From Lutraria lutraria (taxonomy: Eukaryota > Mollusca > Bivalvia > Venerida > Mactridae), in the NCBI GenBank assembly GCA_964023205.1, contig OZ026843.1, forward strand, positions 5,503,029 through 5,567,028: a stretch of DNA of 64,000 nt, read 5' to 3'. The translations under genes were made by a program, and so were the position numbers. The notes under the pieces were generated by a model, which saw only the letters and a list, made by a program, of their open reading frames with translations, was not told the origin of the DNA and did not search any database. Below are positions 38,213-48,697 of the stretch, piece after piece. Positions within the stretch are counted from its first letter, which is position 1. Each line of letters starts with the position of its first letter.

Positions 38213-39486
38213 ACAAGAGGGCCATGATGGCCCTATAAATGCTCACCAGGAGAAAAGGTTATTTGGAGATGAACATTCTTGAAGTTTTCTATACGAGTCC
38301 AAGTAAGATCAAGTGACCCATCTGGGCCATTTTTTATCCCATGACCATTATATGAACAGATTTAAAAGAGGTCCATTAGACAAAGCTAGATACCAAATAT
38401 CTTAGCTCTAGGCCTTGTGGTTTCGGAGAAGATTTTTTAAATTTTCCTATATGAAATAGAATAAACACCAGGGCAGGGCTAATTTTGGCCCCGGGGCCAT
38501 AATTTGAACAAACTTGGTAGAGGTCAACTAGACAATGCCACATACAAAATATCTAAGCTCTAGGCCTTGCGGTTTTGGAGAAGTAGATTTTTTAAATTTT
38601 GCTATATAAGTCTATATAAATCAAGTGACCCCCGGGGCGTGGCCAATTTTGACCCTAGGGCAATAATTTGAACAAACTTGGTAGAGGTCCACTAGACAAT
38701 GCTACATACCAAATATCTTAGCTCTTGGCCTTGTGGTTTCGGAGAAGAAGATTTTTTAAATTTTCCTATATAAAATAGAATAAACACAAGGGCAGGGCCA
38801 ATTTTGACCCCAGGGCCATAATTTGAACAAACTTGGTAGAGGTCCACTAGACAATGCCACATACAAAATATCTAAGCTCTAGGCCTTGCGGTTTCGGAGA
38901 AGAAGAAATTTTAAATTTTCCTATATAAGTCTATATAAATCAAGTGACCCCCGGGGCGGGGCCAATTTTGACCCTAGGGCCATAATTTGAACAAACTTGG
39001 TAGAGGTCTACTAGACAATGCCACATACAAAATATCTAAGCTCTAGGCCTTGCGGTTTCGGAGAAGAAGATTTTTTAAATTTTCCTATATAAGTCTATAT
39101 AAATCAAGTGACCCCCGGGGCGGGGCCAATTTTGACCCCAGGGGAATAATTTGAACAAACTTTTCAGAGTTCCATTAGACAATGCTACATACCAAATATC
39201 TCAGCTCTAGGCCCTGTGGTTTCGGACAAGAAGATTTTTTAAGTTTTTTCTATTTGTTGCCATAGCAACCAGAGTTTTTAATGAAATTAATTTTTTTGGA
39301 CAACTTTGAAAGGGGACCACCCAAGGATCATTCCAGCAAAGTTTGGTTGCAATCGGCATAGCGGTGTAGGAGGAGATGTTGTTTTAAGTAAACATGGACG
39401 CCACTTCACGACAAACGACGCACGATGGACGCAGGGCGATCACAAAAGCTCACCTTGAGCACATTCGTGCTCTGGTGAGCTAAAAA
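38213..39486 (+). mobile_element. 1.27-kb element with internal 153-164-bp tandem repeats and hairpin ends
   Basis: Starts ACAAGAGGGCCATGATGGCC followed by GCTCACCAGG and ends AGCTCACCTTGAGC ... GCTCTGGTGAGC then poly-A. The GCTCACC and GGTGAGC motifs are inverted at the ends, and the 3' end folds into a hairpin. Inside, a unit containing ACAATGCCACATACAAAATA, CTCTAGGCCTTGCGGTTTCG and GTGACCCCCGGGGCG recurs about six times at 153-164-bp spacing. No coding capacity. It interrupts the conserved E 3' flank, because the sequence before it (GTTGCAAAATT) is continuous in the A flank. Such elements are familiar from bivalve genomes; class uncertain. Confidence 0.75.
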
Positions 39487-39650
39487 AACTTTACTTTGTT
39501 TAATACTAGTAAATGCATTTCTCTATTTAGTTGCATATTTTTATCTGTATCAAGGTGTTTGACATTTAGAAGCGACAACAACAATTTATTATCTAATGAA
39601 TCAAACTGTACTTGCTGTTCTAGTTGAATTGTCTCACTTTTAATTTAACA

Positions 39651-39726
39651 ATGGAGGTGGACTTTGCATGCTTGCGCATTTTCGTTATTCTATCGATATA
39701 TTGTTTAAGCTGCATTGAAGCCGATG
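39651..39726 (+). pseudogene. Locus J: orphan signal-peptide exon of a lost G-type C1q gene
   Basis: The 76-bp segment aligns over its full length with exon 1 of gene G (44232-44307). It has an in-frame ATG, a hydrophobic core (FVILSIYCLSC) and the ending IEAD. Sequence before it (TTATCTAATGAA) and after it (CTTTTAT..TTC..GTATTGTGTG) also matches G. The donor is broken: G reads GATG|GTAGT, whereas here it is GATG|TTAGT. No coiled-coil or C1q exon follows before gene F. It is a decapitated relic of the partner gene that should stand after E as G stands after F. Confidence 0.75.
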
Positions 39727-39778
39727 TTAGTTACTTCTTTTATCATTCAGTATTGTGTGGTTGAAATCTGAATCTGTC

Positions 39779-40211
39779 TGTTGTTTGTTAGTGCACGTGA
39801 TCGGAGCTTGAACCCGAATACGCCAAAATAATTTTGTTGAACACTTTGAAAAGAAAAGGTGTACTAATAAGCCAATAGTCAAGAAAAGGGTACAACTGCT
39901 ATAATATTATTTAAGATCTGTTTCATAAGCGTCTATCGTCTTAAATTGATCGATTCCTTACCTTTCCGTTTTACTAGCACGGTGTGTGGGGAGTACAGTC
40001 ATAGTTTACTGAATTACAAACTCATTCGGTTAATTTTTTCCATCCATTAATTAATTATTTTTTGATAACAAAATGATAACAATTCGAATGTGACTGTGTT
40101 TCATAAGAGGATTCATGTTCAGTCGCGATGTGTACGAGATACAGTTACATCTGACGTAGAGAATACTTCAATATTATGAGCACCCCGTTGTATAACGCTC
40201 ACTTATTTTCG
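39779..40211. repeat. Second copy of the 0.42-kb block found at 19831-20246
   Basis: Direct-orientation match about 20 kb away. It lies where the missing exons of locus J would be expected, so its insertion or a linked rearrangement may be what removed them. Confidence 0.65.
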
Positions 40212-40261
40212 TTTTTTAACACTTTCAAAACATTCTCATGTACCTTAACATTAAACCCCTT

Positions 40262-40340
40262 TATATGGCCGTGGTCAAGTGATTAGTGCGCTGTAATTGA
40301 TACGCGGCAACCCGGGGTTGAACCTCGTTACCGGCATATC
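40262..40340 (+). repeat. tRNA-like SINE head upstream of gene F
   Basis: A-box-like TGGTCAAGTGATTAGTGC and B-box-like GGGTTGAACCTC at tRNA spacing. The acceptor stem is not evident, so a SINE remnant is preferred to a tRNA gene. Confidence 0.45.
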
Positions 40341-41129
40341 ATACCCTTTCACTAAAATTTGACAAAATTTCGACTTTCCTCCATATGTGGAGTAATCGGA
40401 TTATACACCCCTGTCAAGCAATTCTAAAATCATGGTTTCATGAATTCAATTTGAATAGGCCAGTTTACTCCCTTTTAGTGGAGGATTGCATGTGAGTACG
40501 ATGGAATTTCTCCGCAGGTTTTCAGACAACAGCTATGGAACCATCATTCGACCAGACACCAGATTAGGGTACGTGCTATAATCTTACAATTTTAATCAAC
40601 GTATGTGATTTAAGCTGCTGAACAGCAGATTTCGGAACTTGCACGAAGCTCTATTTTGGACCTGGGCCGCCCAAAATGAATCAATACCCCATAAACTTGA
40701 AACCACAGGAGTCAAGGCAAAATAACTGATACCTTTCGTAATATGTATTTAATATCTTTCGAAAATCCTGTATATAGTTTTGTACAAAAATATAAGGAAC
40801 TTTCTTGCACCCCCCCCCCCTCTCCGCCCCAGTTGGCTATAGCTCAAATTAGAAAAGTTCCGTTATGATAGACTACCTTCAACGATTTACATCTCCTATC
40901 ATGTCCTTATCTATTTCATAATATAAGGTATCAGATCAGTTAATGCGTTATAGTTGGAAGTACATGTATATCTTAATAACAACTGTAAATATAATTGTTA
41001 ACTCCAGATCAAAAACATACAATAACCATACACGTAGAATCTAGAGCTTAAAGGTAAATGAACATTAATAGTTCTCATGTGACCATATCTGGTTAGTAAT
41101 CTAAGGACAATGTACATCCTTATGTCTTA

Positions 41130-41190
41130 TCTTATGTTCTTTCTTACATACGTGTATTATCATATAGCATAGATTCGGTCGGCAATAAGG
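41130..41190 (+). promoter_or_regulatory. Conserved proximal upstream block of gene F
   Basis: TTCTTTCTTACATACGTGTA, then TTATCATATAGCATAGATT and GGCAATAAGG match the minus-strand copies closely. Conservation after inversion supports a functional core promoter. Confidence 0.45.
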
Positions 41191-42869
41191 ATGGGAACAT
41201 CTTGCTTGTCAATCTTTATTCTGCTGGTATTGTGTGCAGGAAGCATTGCAGCTAATGGTTATTCTTTCCCTATCACTTTAACCATATCATGATATTTTCA
41301 GGCGCTTATAAAAGAATAATTTTCTGATTGTAGGATGGCAGTCATGGAATTCAATATTATACTGCGTCTATGTGTGGTCTATGTAACTATACCGGACTTT
41401 ATTTAAGACTGTGCTGGTTAAAATGTAAACGGTTAAATATTTTCCTGGTTTCGGTAACAGCATGTGTGTTTTAGAATCAGATCATAATATGGAACGACAT
41501 AACACAAAGAGATAACTATTGCCTGCTTTGTATGTCGGGTCCAGGCCTTGGTTACATATATATGATTACAAATAAATGTATGTATAATTGTGTTAATTTG
41601 GTAGTTTTTTTAAACAAATATCGTAAAACGAGAAGCATCGCATCCATGACGACTTTTTAACCTGATTGTTAATCTTAATTGCATTTTGGAAGAACCCATT
41701 GCCGACTATGCTAGCAGATAAAACAATGGACCATCTCTATTGTAAGGCATTTTTGCAATCTTTTATTTAAGACACTAATGAAATTCTTCGGAGGCTTGAA
41801 GTTACTGAAGACCTCGTCAAAGCTTTAGCTCAGCGCATGGATCTGCTTGAATCAAGAGAGAAAGTCCACATTGATAGAATTGCAGCTCTCGAGTCACGAG
41901 ATGCACAAAAGCAAGACAAGATCGATGAATTAGAACAACAACTTAAAGAACAACTTCACGTGACACAGCCCACAAGTAACGAGAGTGAGCTAAGGATGGA
42001 CGACAAACCACAGGAAGAAACAAAGACCGAATCACACTCAGGCAGTTATGTAAACAATCATGCTTTTCCGGTCATAAAACGTAAGTATTTTACTTATTAA
42101 GAGTTGTGCCTTTACCGCGTGCGTAGCTAGTCGGGTCGGATTACTTAGTCGATAGAACCAGGGACTGTTCACCGATGTGTTAAATATACAATTTGCCTGT
42201 ATGACCGAAGATAAAGTGAAAAGTGTAAAGTTGTAAACTCGTTCATTTATGAGAGCAGATGAAGCAGCAGCATATCTCTGCACATGTAGGAAATGTTTGT
42301 TATAAACCGCATCAGTATAAAATAAATTAAAATACAATATGTTAGCTCGTGTGTCTTTTCGAAGTGTCAAACCATTGAAAGAAATAAAACAATACCAACA
42401 TATATTTTCAGAAAGATCCATTCAAAGAATTCAACAAGCAGAAATAGAATCACCCGTCGCCTTCTATGCTCTTCTAGGAAACCATTTCGAGCACGCCGGA
42501 GTAAAGCAAATATTTGTATTCGAGCAAGTTGTTACCAACGTCGGGAATGGTTACAATAAAAGCGTTGGGATGTTTACCGCGCCCGTGGAGGGAATTTATG
42601 TCTTTTCAACAACATTAGTCTCTTTCCATCATGTCAACGCACATGCTTCATTTTACCGCAACGGTGATTCTCTTAATGTTATGTATGCTAGTGGTACCGA
42701 AGCTGGTGGGGACACGACTAGTGCTACAATAACACTACACTTGCAGAAAGGAGACATTATGACAGTTCGTAATGGTGATGTCAACGTTTCTTACTTCGGC
42801 CTTAAACACTGTAGTTTCAAAGGCTTTCTTCTTACTGTCTTAGCTAATGCTCAAGGCATTGTTGGTTAA
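41191..42869 (+). CDS. Gene F: secreted coiled-coil C1q domain protein
   Basis: Exons are 41191-41257, 41772-42080 and 42412-42869, encoding 277 residues. Signal peptide MGTSCLSIFILLVL..GSIAAN. The coiled coil spans residues 23-125 (TEDLVKALAQRMDLLESREK ... DAQKQDKIDELEQQLKEQLH). The C1q domain starts near residue 138 (SPVAFYALLG, GMFTAPVEGIYVF, TTSATITLHLQKGD, HCSFKGFLL). Two splice-site oddities: the exon 1 donor is G|GTTATT instead of GTAATT, and exon 2 ends in C, so the junction codon is CAA (Gln) where its paralogues have GAA (Glu). It ends one residue earlier (VG-stop) because AAA is missing, and the stop overlaps AATAAA. Otherwise intact. Confidence 0.87.
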
Positions 42870-43627
42870 TAAACACGGTTCTCACAGTTTTTGTTTTCTG
42901 TTAAATATGTCTGGATACCATCCTTGATATAGTCAGGCTACTTAATGACGGAATTACACGGACTGCCGTGTTCATTTTTGGAAACGATTTTGTGAACGAT
43001 AGTTTAGCTTGCCATAGTCGTTAGTCTCTCGGCGCGCAGTAATTTTAATGCAGACCAAAGTAATACGTTAATGTTTTCTACATCCGCCTTGATCTAGTTA
43101 CCGTTCCATTTGGCAGTGCAAATTTGTGTAAGTTAAGTTTCCATGAGTACTTTCGGTACTTTGATTACATATTTATATTAAATAGTTCTTTTTGGAAGGC
43201 TGTCAGAACACATCTACACAAAGAAAAAAGTTCAACTATTTAACTTATTTACCGTCCTGGAAATTTGAAAACATGTAGCATAACGAAGGTTTGTACGGTT
43301 TGACACGTACATACAACCTTAAGGGAATACATGTACTTGTTATGCAAACCCTGGTAAAGGTATTTTTGATAACATTGCTAATTACTAGATCCGAGTGGTA
43401 ATTGCTGAATGGAATTACTCGAATTTTGGAAGTCGGGAGCTTGTGAGACTGTTGCACATAGTATCGCATGCTGAGAAGCAGATTCATTCCGAAATGTCAA
43501 ACAAACATACCACGCACTGAATGTACATATTGTAAAACATCCATCAATCCTCTGCCTAAGAATATGACATCACACATTGGCATCTCAAACACGTGCACAT
43601 TAACACTTAAGCCTGCTCGTATAGCTC

Positions 43628-43925
43628 ATTTGGGTTGCGCCCGTGGTTCAGTGTCTAGTGCTCTGAGCTTGTAAACGGGCGATCCTAGTTCGGATCCCGG
43701 GCGATGAAACTTTTGCAAACTAGTCGATTTACCTGCAAATGTGAAGAATTACCGGGTACTTATAAATGGAAGGGTTCTTGAAAACTGCGTGGGTGAACCG
43801 GCCAGCGTATATCTGAAAGTTCGTGGTAGTATGTTGTTAAACCTACTGGAACAAGATAGCTCAATCATATTAGTCAGGTTGTCGAGACTTCGAATGAAAC
43901 GGTTTTCGTACCGATATGACAACGT
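43628..43925 (+). mobile_element. tRNA-derived SINE inserted in the 3' flank of gene F
   Basis: The segment begins with TTGCGCCCGTGGTTCAGTG (A-box) and AGTTCGGATCCCGGGCG (B-box) and continues with an about 220-bp body. The sequence on each side (CCTGCTCGTATAGCT before; TTCACAGCTCATTCAATTGA after) aligns with the uninterrupted 3' flanks of A and E, so the insertion is specific to F. An open frame inside the body (43741-43980) has no recognisable domain. Confidence 0.55.
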
Positions 43926-44231
43926 GCCTAAGAATATTCATCCTTCACAGCTCATTCAATTGATTCACATGGAAAGGTAAGCAGTTACTTAAAGATTATC
44001 AGTACATCATCAGTACACGTGTTAGATGTTCTACCGGTATACAACTGAAATGCAGTGGTATACAGTTTCAAAACACGAAAACATTAAATAGTTTAATAAA
44101 AGCATTTCAGTGTTTAATCATATAGGTGAGTATTAATCTAAAGGTGAGAAGTCATTTGACTTAAGCCACGACAACATTTTCTTATCTAATGAAACAGTGC
44201 TTAGTGGCACCTTGTTGAAGATCATTCAACA

Positions 44232-45679
44232 ATGAAGATGGATTTTACGTGTTGGCTCAATGTTGTTTTTCTGTCGATATATTGTTTCAGCTGCATTGCA
44301 GCCGATGGTAGTAACTATTTTATTGTTCTGTATTGTGTGTTCGAAATGTTTATAGATTTCTTATTCTAATTGTTTACATAAACATCACTATCAATAAATA
44401 CATGTACATTCTGTTGTTATTCGTATAATCGTTGAAGTTACCGTACTCTTTTCATTTCTTTCCTTTCATACATTTACTATGTTCTTTACAGGAAATAATG
44501 AACTTTTAAAACGACTCGAAGCCACCGAAGAACTTGTCAAGGCATTATCACATCGAGTTGAAATCCTTGAAAACCGTGAGAAAGTCCATCTGGATAGGAT
44601 AGTTGCCCTGGAATCACGTGATGGTCGACAACAGAACACAATCGATGAATTAAAGCAACAGCTTCACGAAAAACTTCACCCTATGGAGTCTGTGGATGAC
44701 GAACTAAATATGAACGACAGCATATCAGAGAAAGAACCGATTAAGGTATTCAAGTCAAACGTCAAAAGCATCGACCATACTTCGATTAACGAAAAAGGTA
44801 CATAATCATATAATTAGAATGGTGCATACTATTCGACTAGAAATCTCCTTCGCAATATATACATGCGCTTAAGCGGTTTTCTAAAACAACAAAACATCAC
44901 ATTCTCCAAAATACTTCATTTCCCAAAACCCACACCACATTTTAGAAACCATTTCATCACACATAAAAATAAAAACAAGCAAAACGTATACAGACGTTAA
45001 ACATTCGGCGATCTTTGACAATAAGGATTAGCTGGTGTCTAATATTTTGCTGACAATGTAATACTACACGAAAACATAATTATAGATATGTAGAAAGTCA
45101 ATTTTAAACTATATTATGGTTTGAATTAAATTAGAAAAGCATTTCATATGTCAGTGTTTGGGATTTCCAAATTTGTTGTTGTTGATCTTATTTTGAAAAT
45201 ACTGGATAGATATTTCAGAACGATCCGTGCAGAGAATTCGGCAAGCAGAATTTGAGTCCCCTGTAGCATTCTATGCTCTTCTCGGAAAACACTTAGATCA
45301 CGCCGGAATAAAACAAATCTTTGTCTTCGAAAACGTCATCACCAACGTAGGCAATGGTTATAACGAAAGCATCGGTACATTCACGGCTCCGGTAGAAGGT
45401 GTTTACGTATTTTCAGCAACGTTGGTGGCGCACGGCCATTTTAATGCCCATGCTTCATTTTATCGGAATAGCGATGTAATTAACATTATGTATGTCAGTG
45501 GAGTTGAAGCTGCCTATGATGCAACAAGCTCTACAATCACATTGCAATTGCATAAAGGGGACGTGGTGACCATTCGCAATGACGATAGCAACGTATCATA
45601 CACGGGATCAACATATAGTGGCTTCTCTGGTTTTCTTTTGAGTAGCTCTCCCAGCGACCAGTCCATTGTTGGTAAATAA
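44232..45679 (+). CDS. Gene G: divergent secreted coiled-coil C1q domain protein
   Basis: Exons are 44232-44307, 44492-44797 and 45219-45679, encoding 280 residues. Signal peptide of 25 residues: MKMDFTCWLNVVFL..CFSCIAAD. An alternative Met is at residue 3. The coiled coil (residues 26-127) reads TEELVKALSHRVEILENREK; its tail is less acidic. The C1q domain (about residues 142-268) reads SPVAFYALLGKHLDHAGIKQ, GTFTAPVEGVYVFSATL, SSTITLQLHKGD and SGFSGFLL. Unlike A-F, it has no Cys before FSGFLL. It follows F at 1.36 kb. AATAAA overlaps the stop and recurs at 45690-45695. This gene is the model for the lost locus J and shows that the array contains two gene lineages. Confidence 0.88.
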
Positions 45680-45944
45680 AAGCAAATCGAATAAACCCTT
45701 TAGAATTGTACAATCTGACTTTGTCATCTATTGAGATTTAAATCTTAATGAGTTTTTTTTATACATTTATGAAACTGTGTAACATAACACTTTACTTGAC
45801 TCTTGCGTTTTATCAGCAGTAAAAAGACCAAGTTGAACCTGTCCACTGCACAAATGTCATATATGCCATATTCACCGTTATGCGGTACATTTAATGTCAA
45901 TTGTACAACTTTTCATAGATTTGCATTGAATGCTTATTTCTTGG

Positions 45945-46102
45945 GTACGTAAATCCGTGGATTTTCAAAAAAATTATAGACGAATTTCTTGACAATTTTA
46001 CTAACATATTACATGTATTTCGTAGCTACTTGAATTCGTAGATAAACTCATCCACGAAATCCACGACATCTAACGATCCCCGAAAACTCGTCAAACTACA
46101 GT
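45945..46102. mobile_element. Degraded copy of the 18.1-kb foldback element
   Basis: Shares AAATCCGTGGATTTT, TTGAATTCGTAG, ATCCACGAAATCCACGA and a degraded end (CTACAGTAC) with the element at 18098-18310. It lies in the 3' flank of gene G. Confidence 0.55.
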
Positions 46103-46462
46103 ACATTATATATGTTTTGCAACTGAATATTTATGGCACAGTGGATGGAGCAGCTTTTTGACAACATGATGCATGTGGAGTTTCCATGTGCATGTAGTTG
46201 TATCAAGTACAAATATGGAAACACAACGTTCGAGAAATGGTATTTCTAATGTCAATGTAAAAAGGGCATTGTTTAAATGTTGACCTAGATACATCGTTTC
46301 TTTTGTACAGCTTACCACATACTTGAATTGAATAAAAATGAACGTTTTACGGGGACAAAACAATGGATATATACACTTGTTTGTAGGCATTTATATAATG
46401 TTTTGACATTTATTGACTTTAAAAGGCGTCGTAAGCACTTGACCATATTTTATTACGATTAG

Positions 46463-47659
46463 AACATTGTATGCTTAGACTGTTAGCCATCGAGTTTGTG
46501 CTAGCTTTAACAAACCGGTTTGATTTGCTTGAAATCCGAGAGAAAACTCGCGTTAAAAGATTAAAAAAAATCTTGAATCTCACAACAATAGGAAACACAA
46601 AAACAATTATGGAGATGAAGTACCATCTTCATGAACTACATCAAAAAAACAAAGTATTGTATAGATAACATTCAACAAACAGGGGTTTATTGAAGCCAAC
46701 GGTGACGGGATAATCGAACCTCAGGATAACATCAAGAACATCTTCCCTGTCTGTTTAAAACCAAAGAGTCAAGCGGACGTTTGATTATATCAGATACCGT
46801 TCTACCTGTTACCGATCAGTGATGTTTAGATAGAAGTACAATGCATTTCCAAATGTCTGTATAAATGATCATGAAACAATTCCTTTGACACACTTTAAAC
46901 ATGGTACTGAGTGGGGTTCGTTTTTCTTTACACACTTCACGGGTATGTATATTTCGCGCAAATAGTTTAGCACGGTGTATGTCCGTGTCAATAGTTCGGA
47001 AACAAGTGACCGAAACAAATACAAGAAAATATGCGTCAGACGGGTATTTTCGTCTGTACTTATAACAATAGTCCGGCTTCGTGGAGATTGTTCATTGCTC
47101 ATTAGTTTGACAAATAGTGTTATATATTGTGATAGACCAGCATTCGATGCTGAATTCAAGCCTATTGTTTAACTTGATATCTAATGTCATATTTTCAGAG
47201 AGGTCAGTTCAGAGAATCCGACAAGCAGAGCACGAGTCACACATCGCTTTCTTTGCCCTTCTGGGAAGCCACTTAGAACATGCTGGTGTTAAGCAGGTAT
47301 TTGTCTTTGATCGTGTGATCACTAACATTGGCAATGGCTACAATAAAATCATTGGTACATTCACAGCTCCAGTTGCGGGTATATACGTGTTTTCGACAAC
47401 ATTGGTGTCGTTCTACCATGTGAGTGGACATGCCTCATTTTATCGGAACAACGATCCGATGAATGTTATGATTGTCACTGGTGCAGAAGCTGGTTGGGAT
47501 ACGTCAAGTGCTACTATAACACTCCTCTTGCAGAAAGGTGACATCATCACTGTTCGTAATGGTGATGTCAACGTGTCATTCTATGGCGACAATCATAGTA
47601 GCTTTTCGGGATTTCTTTTGAGCACTTATAATAACGACCAAGCTGTCATTGGTAAATAA
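46463..47659 (+). pseudogene. Locus H: intact C1q exon with a decayed coiled-coil exon and no signal exon
   Basis: The C1q exon (47199-47659) is complete, in frame for 153 residues, has acceptor TTTTCAG and a phase-1 start (ERSVQRIRQAEHESHIAFFA), and keeps GTFTAPVAGIYVFSTTL, LLLQKGDIITVRNGD and SSFSGFLL. Upstream, 46463-46668 is a recognisable but decayed exon 2: acceptor phase is right and FDLLEIREK matches the consensus VDLLESREK. However, it has lost codons, runs to a TAA stop at 46666-46668, and offers no phase-1 donor. I find no signal exon between G and here. Either H is a pseudogene, or its C1q exon is used as an alternative last exon of gene G, whose exon 2 ends in the compatible phase. 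AATAAA lies at 47655 and 47666. Confidence 0.65.
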
Positions 47660-48697
47660 ACTAGAAATAAAGGCGCAAAATATGCAATCACATTATATTG
47701 TTTGTATACACCCCCATTTAGACATAATGTTATTTTCTTACATATACTCGTACATGTATATCATGATTGTGTTACTATATTTAATAGTAAACGGCTTGAG
47801 TTCTAGCCAGTCTGCGAACACACACACGCATCCACCGACACGCAATCCATCGTACTCACAATCACCTCACCACACAAACAATGAACATAATAATATTCTC
47901 AATACATGTACTGCGCAATTCAACAGAAAACATCATAATTATTATACTGTTTGCAGCGTGATCTTCAATCAAAGATGGCTGTGACTTTCAATGTGATTGT
48001 ACGTTGAAAAGCGAAACAGGTTTATGAATGATCTAATTAATTGATACATCATCTTTATAGCAAGTACCCGATCGTTTGCATTTCTAGCAAGTGGACACAC
48101 AGACACTCATGAGTTATACATGTTTTAATCATAAAGGAACAACAGTTTATAAACCAAAATTCTTTTACGTTTTGTTATACTTGATACAACAACACACTAT
48201 TAAGTTTTAGAATAATAGGATACAAACGGTACCATGTACTAACAACAATTGTGTCACTATTTACTTGCTAGCTAAGCAAGATATTATCATGTTACTGACC
48301 GTTGAAATGTGGCACTCTTGAGCAAAGACCAAATCGACTGTATGCAAGTACCGAACGTATTTACGTTTTGGTATTTGTCTTCTGTCTTATATTTAAAATA
48401 AGGAATTAATCTTCGGTAAGGAAGATGCAAGTCACCACTTCTTGCAGATATATATAACGACCTAAAAGTATACAAAGTATGAATGAAATGAAAAAAGTGC
48501 ACCAACGACAATAATAGATATAACTGAATGTGCCAACTAAATGTTCATTTGTACATACAAACTAACTTATCAGCTACAAATACATGGAAATATATCTTGG
48601 ACTTGACTGACACATATATGTTATCTACTGAAAAAGCGATTTACGCATTATTCAACACTGTCAGTAACAAACTGAATTCACTTGTTCATTTCTAAAC
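47660..48697. other. Intergenic DNA between H and I, no gene seen
   Basis: Contains an ACACACACGCATCC-like simple stretch near 47.82 kb and AT-rich DNA. The open frame 47649-47984 is a low-complexity continuation past the H stop and is not supported. Confidence 0.45.

Noticed and set aside
38213..39486. CRISPR-like or satellite array
   Set aside because: Repeat units are long, contiguous, imperfect and bounded by transposon-like ends; there are no spacers.
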